NCBI RefSeq assembly: GCF_900129215.1
Contig: NZ_FQUQ01000005.1
Coordinates: 636,516 to 700,515, forward strand
Direction of reading: 5' to 3'
From: Pedobacter caeni
GTDB taxonomy: Bacteria; Bacteroidota; Bacteroidia; Sphingobacteriales; Sphingobacteriaceae
DNA: 64,000 nucleotides
This document shows, piece after piece, positions 1 through 9,888 of this stretch (its first letter is position 1; each line of letters begins with the position of its first letter). The notes under the pieces were generated by a model. The model did no database searches. It was not told the DNA's origin and was given only the letters and a program-made list of their open reading frames with translations. The translations under genes and the position numbers were made by a program.

Positions 1-261
1 ATCTCTGAACGGAAAGCTAAAGAAGAAAAGGAGAGAGAGGAACAAATAAAAGCAATGGAGGAAATGCTGTACAAGATTTCTCATGAAGTAAGGCAGCCAG
101 TAGTACAAATACTGGGTTTATCGGACTTATTTGAACACCATATCGATTCTGAAGAAGACCTGAAAATGACCATAGATGGAATCAGGCGTTCCGCAATTTT
201 ACTCGATAATTATACGAGAGAGTTGGCGGGATTTGTACGTAAGATTAGAAATGAGCAATGA
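1..261 (+). CDS. C-terminal end of a sensor/histidine-kinase-like protein (5' partial)
   Basis: The frame is open from the first base, so only the last 86 residues are seen. A charged, Lys/Glu-rich helix of about 20 residues leads into a helix holding SHEVRQPVVQILGL, which resembles the H-box of a HisKA dimerisation domain (His followed by R-x-P). A second amphipathic helix follows and the protein then stops. No HATPase_c domain follows, so either this is a kinase-like protein that ends at the dimerisation helices, or the family uses a partner ATPase. Upstream PAS or GAF domains are likely but outside the window. The stop codon overlaps the next start in an ATGA, so the two genes are translationally coupled. 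Confidence 0.75.
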   Translation: MSERKAKEEKEREEQIKAMEEMLYKISHEVRQPVVQILGLSDLFEHHIDSEEDLKMTIDGIRRSAILLDNYTRELAGFVRKIRNEQ

Positions 262-1004
262 GAATAGCGATTATTAGTGATATCCATGGGAATTTCCCCG
301 CATTGAAGGCTGTGCTTGATGATGTCGCCTTATTTAATGCAGATCAGATTTATTGCCTGGGCGATCTCACAGATGGGGCTCCCTGGAATAATGAAGTGAT
401 CGAATTGATCCGTAGCAAGGGAATCCCGACCATTATGGGGAATCATGATGAGCGCATTGCCTTTGATCATCCGGTATTTCCTTTGAGCAAACATAGTAAA
501 GAAGAACAGGAAGCAAGGCTAAACACGATTAATCATACCAAATCAACGATTGATCCGGATCACAAAGCCTTTCTTGCCGGTTTGCCTGCCAGTATTAGGT
601 TGTCTATCGATTCAGTTTCGATCCTGCTCGTTCATGGAAGTCCGGAGAGTAATGAGGAATATATTTATGAAAACCATGAGGAAGCCGCATTAATTAAAAT
701 GCTAGATGATCATGATATAGATATCATGATATCTGGGCATACACACCTCTCCTTTATCAGGTCCATATCCGGTGGTGGAGTAGCTAAGCTGATGATCAAT
801 GCCGGATCTGTAGGCCGTTCTAAGGAGCAAGACCGTAAGGCTTGTTACCTTCAGCTGAATATAGAAAATCATAAAAAAGAGCAGGGTGTAACAGCTGTAG
901 TTCCTGTTATTCGCAAAGTGGACTATCCAATAGCTGAAACAATAGCAGGGATCAGGAAAAGTGCTGTACCCGACTTTTATGCTGATTTTCTGGAACAGCA
1001 TTAA
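258..1004 (+). CDS. Calcineurin-like metallophosphoesterase
   Basis: 248 residues with the metal-binding motifs of the metallophosphoesterase fold in order: D8-x-H10 (SDIHGN), GD36, GNHD (N62, H63), a later histidine in LLVHGSP, and GHTH near residue 160. This is the YfcE/MJ0936-like layout, so a dinuclear-metal phosphodiesterase or phosphatase acting in the cytoplasm is expected; the substrate cannot be read from sequence. There is no signal peptide. The ATG overlaps the stop of the preceding signalling gene, which suggests one transcript and perhaps a role in nucleotide-messenger or phosphate signalling (inference). Confidence 0.9.
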   Translation: MRIAIISDIHGNFPALKAVLDDVALFNADQIYCLGDLTDGAPWNNEVIELIRSKGIPTIMGNHDERIAFDHPVFPLSKHSKEEQEARLNTINHTKSTIDPDHKAFLAGLPASIRLSIDSVSILLVHGSPESNEEYIYENHEEAALIKMLDDHDIDIMISGHTHLSFIRSISGGGVAKLMINAGSVGRSKEQDRKACYLQLNIENHKKEQGVTAVVPVIRKVDYPIAETIAGIRKSAVPDFYADFLEQH

Positions 1005-1124
1005 CATCTTAAAAAGCTATAAATTCCTGATATCTATAGCGCGATTTGATTATGCGTTATGATATTGAATTTCGCATATTTATCAATTTTATTTCTCTTT
1101 CGTATAAAAAAAGTAAAATTATTC

Positions 1125-1156
1125 TTTGAGTATCATATTATTTATCAGTAGATTTA
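1125..1156 (+). promoter_or_regulatory. Candidate promoter of the toxin-locus genes
   Basis: TTTG at 1125-1128, a 20-base spacer, and TAGATTTA at 1149-1156 match the Bacteroidota -33/-7 pattern with one mismatch in the -7 box. It lies 42 bases before the ATG at 1199 in a very AT-rich gap, and no terminator is visible before the large RHS gene, so it may drive both genes. Confidence 0.35.
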
Positions 1157-1198
1157 ATTGTAAATAATTTTACTTCAACTAATTACGCTTTTAAAGTT

Positions 1199-1666
1199 AT
1201 GAATAAACTCTATTTTATTCTGGCTACATTGTTTATGGTTAGTTTTGCAAATTCCTCATTTGCACAGAAATTAACCTTTAGCTATGATGCTTCCGGAAAC
1301 CAGACCGAAAGAAAGTGGGTTTGTGCCAATTGCAAAACTGCTAATGATCTAGCCACTGCAGCAAAGATGCTCAGCACAGCTAAAGAAGACCAGAAAGATG
1401 ACGGGTTTGCCACCGCCAGATCCATTAAAGTTTATCCCAACCCCCTCAGCGAATCCTTAAACGTAACCTGGCAGACCACTGAAAAGATTTTTTTAAAAAG
1501 TATAGAAGTTTTTAACGTAGCAGGAAATAAAGTTTTTAGTGCCAGGTATGAACCTGGCCATCGGGAAACACAGATTTCATTCCTCAAACTTCCTCCGGGT
1601 GTTTATATTCTTGTTGGGTATTACTCCGATTCAAAAACCGAATCGGTTAAACTGATCAAAATCTGA
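1199..1666 (+). CDS. Small secreted protein with T9SS type A sorting domain
   Basis: 155 residues. Residues 1-22 form a signal peptide ending at FAQ. The next segment contains SYDASGNQTERK, which looks like a single RHS/YD-type repeat, followed by a CANC pair of cysteines. The C-terminal 80 residues form a sorting domain: KVYPNPLSESLNV, then a beta-sandwich ending GVYILVGYYSDSKTESVKLIKI-like strands, typical of substrates of the type IX system that are cleaved and anchored at the cell surface. It sits 30 bases upstream of the large RHS gene. A role as a surface partner of the RHS protein is inferred from position and the shared YD-like motif. Confidence 0.85.
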   Translation: MNKLYFILATLFMVSFANSSFAQKLTFSYDASGNQTERKWVCANCKTANDLATAAKMLSTAKEDQKDDGFATARSIKVYPNPLSESLNVTWQTTEKIFLKSIEVFNVAGNKVFSARYEPGHRETQISFLKLPPGVYILVGYYSDSKTESVKLIKI

Positions 1667-1696
1667 CCCTGTTTTTAATAAAATAATTCCTTTCGC

Positions 1697-4600
1697 ATGA
1701 AATATCCTCTGGTAATGACCTTGCTCTTATTTGTTTTTAGCATCCGGATTTCTGTTGCTACACAAATTGATACCCTCCAAAAAAGAAAAGCCGATACATT
1801 GCAGCTCTCAAAAGGAATTGTGGTGGTCAAAGGTGCAGTTCCCAGACATAGTTCGGAGCTCCTGGCTGTAGGTAGTAAAGCCAGTGATGCTTTAACAGGT
1901 TCCTTGCCCACACCTGCCGCGGCGGTAGTAGCAACTGCCGCTGCATCTATGGATGTAGGGCGGACAAATTCATCACTGGATGTTTCAGCAACAGGCGCTG
2001 CGTTATTCTCTGTACCATTAACGTTGCCACCAGGTCTGGGAAATAGTGTCCCTCAGTTATCTCTTTCCTATAGCAGTCAGTCGGGAAACGGGATTGCCGG
2101 ATTCGGTTGGAACATTTCGGGACTCTCTTCCATTACCAGAATATCTGCTACGCAATTCCATGACGACCGGGTTGGTGCTGTCAACTTTAATTCTGATGAC
2201 CGCTTTGCATTGGACGGACAACGATTGCTGCTAAAAAGCGGTGTTTATGGTGCCAATGGGACGGAGTATCAGACTGAAAGCTATTCCAACGTAAAGGTGA
2301 TTTCAAAGGGAGTTTCTCCTTATGGGGCAAACTATGGCCCTGAATATTTTGAAGTTTGGTTTCCCGATGGTTCTAAAGCCTTTTATGGCCTCAACGCAAA
2401 TTCCAGAACCCCAGCTGATTATGCCATCTCTTATAGTGAAAACCCTTTGGGAGCAAGAATTACTTATAGTTACCTGCAAAGTTATAACGGCTTATCCATT
2501 TCGCAGATCAGTTATGGAGGACTGGGTGCCGCGGCATCCATCAATCAGGTCAATTTTAGTTATGGGGTCGCTAACCGGCCAGAGCAGGTTTACATGGCAG
2601 GAACGGCATTATATAAAAATTCTATATTGAATAAAATATCGGTAGTCGCAAATGGAGTGAATTTCAGAAACTATAAACTGACTTATAGTGCTATGGGAAC
2701 GCTTAATTATCAGCGTCTTGCTTCTGTGCAGGAGTTTGACGGTACAGAAAGCAAGTCTTTTATGCCGATCAACTTTAGTTATAATGCGACAAGCGACGTG
2801 ATTGCCGTCAGCAGGATCTCGGACCTAAGCGTTTCCGGGATTGCCAGTAATAATTCACAGCTTGTTACCAGCGACTTTACAGGGAATGGTTCCATGGATT
2901 TCCTGCTTTACCCCACATCGAAAAATAAATTCTGGGCCTTTTATGATCTGGCAGCAGGGAGTCCGGATATGCAGTTGGGTTATGAGGTGAATACAGGCAG
3001 TTTTTTAAATATATTTCCAACAACCTGGTTAAGTGCAGAGCACAAAATTTTGGCAGGCCAGGGGATGATTGTAGTAAAGGGATCAGACTACACTAATTTC
3101 AAATTTGAGGTGCTTTCTTCGGGTTCGATAGCACCGGTGCATTTTCAATATAGCAAAGAATGGACTCCGGGGCTCTTTGGCCCTCAGTATTCCTCCGTCT
3201 GCACCTGGCAAACTAAACAACACCCTTTCACATTCGATTTTATTTCAGGAGATTTTAATGGGGATGGACTAACCGATCTGGTGGGTATAAACTATGCCTG
3301 GGTGACCACAAGTGATTATCTCAATGAAGATGCTTCACCTGCATATTGTGTACCAATTCAAAGTGATCTTGGATCTTCTGCATATTTCATAAATATGGAT
3401 AGACGGGTAACATCAAATTATGTTGCCAGTTTGGGAGCATTGTCGACATCATACGCTGTCGGACAAAAACTTTTCACTGGGGATTTTAACGGTGATGGGA
3501 AAACAGACATCCTCCATGTGAAAAACGGAGAAATGCACTTGTATTCTATGAACAGTAATAATGCGCTTGAACTCCTTTGGCAAACAACCGATAGCCGTAT
3601 TTCGCAAACTCAGCTTTCTCTTCTGGGTGATTATAATGGTGATGGGAAAGTGGACATCATGTTCTCTACGGGCAATAATAACCTTTTTGCTACTTTCATG
3701 TCTACAGGTAAATCTTTTGTAAAACATGAGCAATATCAGCCATTCAGTAATTCCAGCGGGTCCTGGAACGGGACCGAAATGAATCAGTATTACCTGATTA
3801 CAAATGATGTAGACGGAGACGGGAAGACTGATGTCATATCTTCCCTGACTACCACCAGGAACAATACTAATTTTGGAACAGCTAACGTATCTGTATATCA
3901 TAATTCAGGAGTTACTTCTGCTTATCAGCCAACATTTTCGTCGGGGAGTTCTACCGCTGCATATACCAATCTGAAACATTATCCTATTCCTATTTTTCTG
4001 AACCCTGATAAGCTCAATCCAAGACTTGAATTTGGATTTATGAGCGACAATGCGATATCTCTGTTCAGGTTTCAAAAGGATTTCAGAATAGAGGCGCAGC
4101 TGAGTGGCATTGCTCATGATGGGATAAACCATTCTATCCAGTATAAGGGACTCATGCCTGATGCGGGAATGGTTGATATTCCTTTATACCAAAGCGGGTA
4201 CAATCAGGTTTATCCATATATTGATTTGCATAATGCGCCTGCAATGAGCGTGGTGAATAAGCTGAGCCGAAATTTTGGAGAAGAGCAATTGATTCAGGTA
4301 TTTGGCTATGCAAAAGCAGTTAGCCATGCCGGTGGGCTGGGTTTTTTGGGTTTTGGAGAGTTTACCCGAAGCAACTGGCATGTGAATAATGGCGATATAA
4401 ACAGGGTATTTAATATTAGTATTCATAATCCCCAGTTAAGAGGCGCGATGGTTAGAAACTTTACCGCAAAATCGAGTTACATTAACCCGGCTGTAAAGGA
4501 TATGGCCTTAAGTAATCCTCCGCCGGTATCGGGCATAGCAGATGGAGCATCCATCAACGATTACATGAGCAGGAATGATCAGGCCTATAGCACGCAAATC

Positions 4601-7600
4601 TTAGCTTCAAAAGTTTTTGTTAATATACCCGTCGCCTCTGCTTCCAAAGATATGTTGAAAAATAGCTACGAAACCCAAACTATGTCGTATGATGCCTATT
4701 ATAATAATATCAGAACGATCAATAAATTTGCTGCTGCCGGAACTAAAACAGTAGATATTACCTACGAAAATAGTCCCGGGACTGGTTATCATATTGGCAG
4801 ATTACTGACTTCAAAAAGTACATTGAGTAATGGATCTGATACTTTTACCAGTCAGGAGGATTATACTTATACCGGATACCTGCCTACGCAAATCATCAAA
4901 AGGGGAAATAATACACCAGCATTAACCGAAAATTTGATTTATGACGCCTTTGGGAATATAACAAAGAAGACCATTATTGCGCCTGATGGAGCACAACGTC
5001 AGATTTCAATGAAATATGATCCTTCAGGAAGGTTTAAAATACAGGACACGGATAATGATGGGGTGAGTGTCGATTTTCAATATAATTATGCGACGGGCGA
5101 CTTGCTGGAGGTCAAAAATCCCTACTCGTTAACAGAGAAATATTCGCATGATAGTTGGGGACGCCGGCTGACCACAACAAACTATCTGAATAAAAACAGA
5201 ACGGTGACCTATAATCAAGGTGCAGGCATGACCATGATTATGGAAGACGATGCAGAAGGTCAGTCGACCATAACTATTTTTAATAGCCTGGGACAGAAAA
5301 TTGAACGCCTTAAAACTACAGTTCTGGGGGAGCATGTTGGCCAGGCCTGGAAGTTTGATGTTTACGGAAGGCAGGTCGCTGAAAGCCAATTTGAACAGCC
5401 GGGAAATTATACACAGTGGAGTTATACTGCTTTTGATGAATATGGGCGGCCAAATAAACTGACAAGTTATACCGGTAAGATAACCAATATCAGTTATAGC
5501 GGGCAGAATACTACGGTAAATGATGGTGTAAAAAGCGTCACGACGACCCTGGATGCACTTGGACAAACAGTAGTTCTTCAGGATCCTGGGGGAACTATAA
5601 ACTACAGCTATTTTGCGAATGGAGCCTTGAAAAATGTCAATTATGGTGGGGTTGTTCAGAGTATTGAGCAGGATGGCTGGGGACGAAAAACAAGACTGAC
5701 GGACCCTTCGGCTGGCGTTTATGAATATCAGTATGATGGATTTGGCCAGTTAAAGAAGGAGATTTCGCCAAAAGGAAGCACAGCATATACCTTTGATAGT
5801 TCCGGAAAGTTAACAGAAAAGAAAATAATCGGGGACAACACCAATTTGAGATATGTTTACAGTTATGATGTGACAAACCGACTGTTAACGAGTATGTCTC
5901 TCACCAATTCGGATGGAAACAATACATCCTATACCTATAATTATGATAGTTATAAGCGTTTGAGCAGTACAGTTGAAGATAACCTGCACGCCAGTTTTGT
6001 GAAAGGTTATACTTATGATGATTTTGGGCGCATTAATACAGAGCGTTATGAAGCAAAGAATAAGTCGAACAACATCACCGTTCAGAAGACTATAGAGCTG
6101 GCATATCAGAATGGTGAACTTTTTCAAACCACTTTGCAGGGAACAGGGCAGGTCTTGTGGAAAGTAAATGCCCTTGATGAGAAGGGGAGGCTGAGTGCCG
6201 TGTTGCAGGGAACTGCACTGAAAACCAATTTTCAATATGATCCCAATGGATTTCCACAACAACGAAGGCTGGAGCAGGTAGCCGGAAGTACCACGCTGAT
6301 GAACCTGGGCTATAGTTTTGATGGACAAAGGGGGAATTTGAACACCCGTAGCAATAGTGCCTTTAATTGGAACGAAAGTTTTACTTATGATAACCTGAAT
6401 CGCCTCACTGGCTTTAATGATAATAATGGGAACAATAATCAGACTTATGATAACCGTGGCCGCATAACTGTAAACAGTCAGTTAGGCACTTATTCCTATG
6501 ATGGTAATGGTTATAAACAGACGGAGCTGGCACTGAATACTACTGCAGATACTTATTATCAAAATCATGCTTTGCAGCAAGTAAGTTATAATGTATTTAA
6601 GGGACCTGTAGAGATTGTAGAACAGGGACACGAACGGATCAGCTTCCAATATAACGGAGGACTCAGCAGGTCACACATGTATTATGGAAGTGATGAGGCC
6701 GATAAACTACTTCGCCGGTATCGCCGCCATTATGCAGAGGATGGGAGTGTTGAGATCACCAACGATCTGCAAACAGGGAATACAAGTTTTGTTTTTTACC
6801 TTGGTGGAGATCCCTACAATGCACCGGCAATCTGGAAAGAAGTCATCAGTAGCGGACAGACCAGTAAAAACTTATATTATCTGCACCGTGATCATCTGGG
6901 AAGTATTGTGATGATTACAAATGATTTGGGTGCAGTGGTAGAGAAACGTCAGTTTGATGCATGGGGTAATATCATGAAACTAACTGATGGAGCTGGAAAT
7001 AACCTGGCTGCTTTTGGTATTATTGACCGTGGATTTACGGGGCATGAACATTTGTTGGGTGTTGGCCTGATCCACATGAATGGTCGTTTATACGATCCTA
7101 AACTTCATCGGTTTCTTTCTCCGGATAGTTATATCCAGGATCCCTTCAATACGCAGAATTTTAATCGTTTTGGGTATGTAATGAACAATCCATTAATGTA
7201 TACGGATACCAGTGGGGAGATTATCTGGCTTGCTGTTGCTGCAGGGGCAATCATTGGTGCGATTACCGGAGGAGTGAGTTATGTAGCCTCAGCAATAAGA
7301 ACGGGAAACTGGAGCTGGGGGCAGTTTGGCATGTCTATGCTTACTGGTGCCGTAATGGGGGGGATCACAGGTGGAGCGAATCCCTGGGCTGCTTTTTCCA
7401 GTATTGCGCATTTGGGTTCAACCTTATCCACTGCGTTTATTGGTGGATTTATACCTTCTGTAGGGATGAAAATCGGGAACTTTAGTTTCAGTCTTTCTCC
7501 GTCTATGGCCTTTGGGAAAACTTTTGCCATTGGAGCAAATGTAAGTGTCGGGTATGAAGCTGGGAAATGGAATATAAGTGCCGGATTAGGGATCATGTCT

Positions 7601-8233
7601 TATGGAAATTATCAGGAATTTGGTAAAGGAGGTACAGAATTCAGGACCTCTTTCATGGGTGGTTATGACAATGGTGAAAATGGATTTAGCCTAGGTACTA
7701 ATATTTGGAGGGGAACAGGAGCGATGAATGACTTTAGCCAAAGAACCGGTTTGATCGGTTTGCATTTTGGGAATTTCAGAGCGATGTATGAAAATGACGG
7801 GGGAATAGGGATTAAGCATCTGCACCTGGGAGATAAAGGCGATAGTTATAGAACTGCAGCCCTAAATATAACTGCTGGTGACTATACTTTCGGATTTAAT
7901 TTATTCACAGGAAATAGAAGTTATGACAATCAGTTGATTGAAGATAAGGATATTAAGGTTGATGGTAAGTTTCCTATTGTGAATACCCGGGATGAATATG
8001 GTGCAAAATATAAACGTGGGTATGTCAATGAGACTGGTACCAAATATCGTTTAGGAGCTTTGACTGTAGGTTATAAGAATTATCGGTTTGGAACGGATAG
8101 TGAGCATGTTCGTCATGCGATTCAGGATATTGCGATTCATGGACTTATTGGTGACGCTGGTTTTCAGAACATGTCATGGGATTGGAAAGGATATAGTCAG
8201 TTTAAAACTCCCAATAAATTTTCTTCATGGTAA
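1697..8233 (+). CDS. RHS/SpvB polymorphic toxin with toxin-23-like C-terminus
   Basis: 2178 residues. A signal peptide (about 1-22) is followed by a SpvB-like N-terminal domain from residue 90 (LTLPPGLGNSVPQLSLSYSS). Four FG-GAP/VCBS-type calcium loops follow near 518, 594, 643 and 703 (GDFNGDGLTD and similar). A long YD-repeat region spans roughly 1000-1700, and the RHS-associated core lies at about 1730-1840 (RDHLGS, DAWGN, GRLYDPKLHRFLSPDS, NNPLMYTDTSGE). After the core comes a glycine-rich hydrophobic stretch (about 1838-1900) and a variable beta-rich tail with MYENDGG and DSYRTAA motifs. From memory that tail resembles bacterial polymorphic toxin type 23; this was not confirmed by a search. 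The usual DPxG at the core end is DTSG here. The likely role is an exported contact-dependent or surface toxin. Confidence 0.9.
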   Translation: MKYPLVMTLLLFVFSIRISVATQIDTLQKRKADTLQLSKGIVVVKGAVPRHSSELLAVGSKASDALTGSLPTPAAAVVATAAASMDVGRTNSSLDVSATGAALFSVPLTLPPGLGNSVPQLSLSYSSQSGNGIAGFGWNISGLSSITRISATQFHDDRVGAVNFNSDDRFALDGQRLLLKSGVYGANGTEYQTESYSNVKVISKGVSPYGANYGPEYFEVWFPDGSKAFYGLNANSRTPADYAISYSENPLGARITYSYLQSYNGLSISQISYGGLGAAASINQVNFSYGVANRPEQVYMAGTALYKNSILNKISVVANGVNFRNYKLTYSAMGTLNYQRLASVQEFDGTESKSFMPINFSYNATSDVIAVSRISDLSVSGIASNNSQLVTSDFTGNGSMDFLLYPTSKNKFWAFYDLAAGSPDMQLGYEVNTGSFLNIFPTTWLSAEHKILAGQGMIVVKGSDYTNFKFEVLSSGSIAPVHFQYSKEWTPGLFGPQYSSVCTWQTKQHPFTFDFISGDFNGDGLTDLVGINYAWVTTSDYLNEDASPAYCVPIQSDLGSSAYFINMDRRVTSNYVASLGALSTSYAVGQKLFTGDFNGDGKTDILHVKNGEMHLYSMNSNNALELLWQTTDSRISQTQLSLLGDYNGDGKVDIMFSTGNNNLFATFMSTGKSFVKHEQYQPFSNSSGSWNGTEMNQYYLITNDVDGDGKTDVISSLTTTRNNTNFGTANVSVYHNSGVTSAYQPTFSSGSSTAAYTNLKHYPIPIFLNPDKLNPRLEFGFMSDNAISLFRFQKDFRIEAQLSGIAHDGINHSIQYKGLMPDAGMVDIPLYQSGYNQVYPYIDLHNAPAMSVVNKLSRNFGEEQLIQVFGYAKAVSHAGGLGFLGFGEFTRSNWHVNNGDINRVFNISIHNPQLRGAMVRNFTAKSSYINPAVKDMALSNPPPVSGIADGASINDYMSRNDQAYSTQILASKVFVNIPVASASKDMLKNSYETQTMSYDAYYNNIRTINKFAAAGTKTVDITYENSPGTGYHIGRLLTSKSTLSNGSDTFTSQEDYTYTGYLPTQIIKRGNNTPALTENLIYDAFGNITKKTIIAPDGAQRQISMKYDPSGRFKIQDTDNDGVSVDFQYNYATGDLLEVKNPYSLTEKYSHDSWGRRLTTTNYLNKNRTVTYNQGAGMTMIMEDDAEGQSTITIFNSLGQKIERLKTTVLGEHVGQAWKFDVYGRQVAESQFEQPGNYTQWSYTAFDEYGRPNKLTSYTGKITNISYSGQNTTVNDGVKSVTTTLDALGQTVVLQDPGGTINYSYFANGALKNVNYGGVVQSIEQDGWGRKTRLTDPSAGVYEYQYDGFGQLKKEISPKGSTAYTFDSSGKLTEKKIIGDNTNLRYVYSYDVTNRLLTSMSLTNSDGNNTSYTYNYDSYKRLSSTVEDNLHASFVKGYTYDDFGRINTERYEAKNKSNNITVQKTIELAYQNGELFQTTLQGTGQVLWKVNALDEKGRLSAVLQGTALKTNFQYDPNGFPQQRRLEQVAGSTTLMNLGYSFDGQRGNLNTRSNSAFNWNESFTYDNLNRLTGFNDNNGNNNQTYDNRGRITVNSQLGTYSYDGNGYKQTELALNTTADTYYQNHALQQVSYNVFKGPVEIVEQGHERISFQYNGGLSRSHMYYGSDEADKLLRRYRRHYAEDGSVEITNDLQTGNTSFVFYLGGDPYNAPAIWKEVISSGQTSKNLYYLHRDHLGSIVMITNDLGAVVEKRQFDAWGNIMKLTDGAGNNLAAFGIIDRGFTGHEHLLGVGLIHMNGRLYDPKLHRFLSPDSYIQDPFNTQNFNRFGYVMNNPLMYTDTSGEIIWLAVAAGAIIGAITGGVSYVASAIRTGNWSWGQFGMSMLTGAVMGGITGGANPWAAFSSIAHLGSTLSTAFIGGFIPSVGMKIGNFSFSLSPSMAFGKTFAIGANVSVGYEAGKWNISAGLGIMSYGNYQEFGKGGTEFRTSFMGGYDNGENGFSLGTNIWRGTGAMNDFSQRTGLIGLHFGNFRAMYENDGGIGIKHLHLGDKGDSYRTAALNITAGDYTFGFNLFTGNRSYDNQLIEDKDIKVDGKFPIVNTRDEYGAKYKRGYVNETGTKYRLGALTVGYKNYRFGTDSEHVRHAIQDIAIHGLIGDAGFQNMSWDWKGYSQFKTPNKFSSW

Positions 8234-8310
8234 GCCATGAGCATGTTTTCGTTTGATAAACGTATAGATGTCACAGATTATTCGGTATTTTTAATTGTAA
8301 ATAAAATTTC

Positions 8311-8838
8311 ATGATGTTGAGATATCCAGTGTTTTTCTTTGTGGTTTTAATGACCGGTTGTTTTTCGACAAGGAATAGCCACAATATGGTTAGGGTGCCG
8401 ATTAATAGGTTTCCATTCAAATCCAATACGAACGAAAGTGTCTATCAAATGATTGATACAGCCTCTTTTTATTTAACGGTGGCATTAGACGGGCAACATA
8501 TGATTATGAATAATGATGGTAAGCCCAGAGATATCAGGTCGCGAAACGGAGGGTTGAAGTTTTATGCCAATGGCAGAGTTGGGTCGTTTAGTCAGACAAA
8601 CTCATCAGAAGTGGGCTCTTTAGACCCTAAAAAAGCAAGGATGGGCCTTTATTGTCTTAATGAAGATGGTTTTTTTGCCGGATTTGCCAGTCATTCTCCG
8701 CAGGCAGGTGTTTTTATTATTAAAGAAAAAATCAAAATCAAAGGGGATACATTGATCATGGGAACTGATAAATTCGAGTTCAAATATTTAAGAAAAAAGC
8801 TTCCGGATCAGTGGCTGGTCTTTAAGCCGGATTGGTAA
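8311..8838 (+). CDS. Small lipoprotein, candidate immunity protein
   Basis: 175 residues. The N-terminus has a short hydrophobic core ending in a lipobox (VLMTGC), so it is an outer- or inner-membrane lipoprotein. The rest is a soluble domain of mixed strands with no family I recognise. It starts 77 bases after the RHS toxin gene on the same strand, the usual place for a cognate immunity gene. A lipidated periplasmic immunity protein would fit a toxin that carries its own signal peptide. This role is inferred from position only. A Rho-independent terminator follows at 8934. Confidence 0.8.
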   Translation: MMLRYPVFFFVVLMTGCFSTRNSHNMVRVPINRFPFKSNTNESVYQMIDTASFYLTVALDGQHMIMNNDGKPRDIRSRNGGLKFYANGRVGSFSQTNSSEVGSLDPKKARMGLYCLNEDGFFAGFASHSPQAGVFIIKEKIKIKGDTLIMGTDKFEFKYLRKKLPDQWLVFKPDW

Positions 8839-8933
8839 TGTTGACCTATTCATAAAGGTAATTATGATCATAAGCTGATGGGTATCTTTACCATGGTAGT
8901 AATTAAGTGTTTAATGAAACATTTAGAAAAATG

Positions 8934-8968
8934 AAAGGAACAGAGATTTGATCACCTGTTCCTTTTTT
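8934..8968 (+). terminator. Bidirectional terminator
   Basis: Perfect 10-bp arms AAAGGAACAG (8934-8943) and CTGTTCCTTT (8956-8965) with a 12-base loop and a T run to 8968. It closes the toxin/lipoprotein transcript, and the A run on its left side lets it also serve the convergent phosphatase gene. Confidence 0.8.
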
Positions 8969-9000
8969 AATGCTTAATTATTTTTATTTGTTGGAATCGT

Positions 9001-9888
9001 CTATTTACTGAAGCTGTCTGCGACAGCTTTTCCGCGCCAGCTTTGTGGTGTTTTTAGTCCCAGAATCCAGGCAATAGTAGCTGCAGTATCATAGGTAATG
9101 ATCACATCTTTGATCTGATGATTTTTCTTGATGCCGGGGCCGTTGATCACCCATGGAATTTGTACTTCGTCCAATGACTTCCCTCCGTGGCCTTTTCCTG
9201 TACCACCATGATCAGCGGAAACCATAATGATCGTTTCTTTCTCAATACCGGCATCTTTTACCGCCTGCACGATTTTTCCGATTCTCGCATCTACTTTTTG
9301 CAATTGATCGTAATAGGCAGGAGTACGGTGTCCAATCTCATGACCGGTGTGATCAGGCTCATCCAGGTGGATAAAAGTGAAATATGGTTTGTCTCTTTTT
9401 ATGATCGTTGCTGCAGTATCTGCACAAAAATCGTCTTTATCGTTCCCAGGAACTACAATACTGATTGCATCTTTCTCTACCAACGGGCCAATTCCAGGCC
9501 AGCTGTAAATGACTGCGGTTTTAGCATTTGGTTTCTGATCTCTGATCACGCTGAAAATAGAGGGGAATAAACCATATTTAGTCGTGGTAACCGAAGGAAT
9601 CTCGGGAGTTTTGCTTCCCCATTCGGTATAACCATGTTCGGTTGGTCCGGCTCCCATTAACATAGAAGCCCAGTTTACTGCACTTGAAGAGGGGAGTACT
9701 GATCTGGCTTCCAGACTGGATGCCCCGGTTTGCATGAGCTTTTTTAGATTGGGCATTTTAGCCTCAGGAACAGCATAGGCCCCGAACCCGTCACATCCAA
9801 TGAGGACAACGTGTTTTACATTCTTGACCTGTGCATGTAAACTTATGCCCAGGCAAAGCAGGCAAAGAGAAATAATTGATTTTTTCAT
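9001..9888 (-). CDS. Secreted alkaline-phosphatase-superfamily enzyme (nucleotide pyrophosphatase/phosphodiesterase type)
   Basis: 295 residues with a cleavable signal peptide (LCLGISLHAQ). The fold is marked by VLIGCDGFGA (first metal Asp), a nucleophile region PSSSAVNWASM where Ser or Thr is expected, FIHLDEPDHTGHEIGHR (Asp and His metal ligands) and SADHGGTGKGHGG (Asp-His, then His). This set is typical of the type I phosphodiesterase/nucleotide pyrophosphatase branch, here periplasmic. The probable role is hydrolysis of phosphodiesters or phosphomonoesters from the environment; the exact substrate is not readable. It stands alone, convergent with the toxin locus. Confidence 0.9.
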   Translation of the reverse strand: MKKSIISLCLLCLGISLHAQVKNVKHVVLIGCDGFGAYAVPEAKMPNLKKLMQTGASSLEARSVLPSSSAVNWASMLMGAGPTEHGYTEWGSKTPEIPSVTTTKYGLFPSIFSVIRDQKPNAKTAVIYSWPGIGPLVEKDAISIVVPGNDKDDFCADTAATIIKRDKPYFTFIHLDEPDHTGHEIGHRTPAYYDQLQKVDARIGKIVQAVKDAGIEKETIIMVSADHGGTGKGHGGKSLDEVQIPWVINGPGIKKNHQIKDVIITYDTAATIAWILGLKTPQSWRGKAVADSFSK

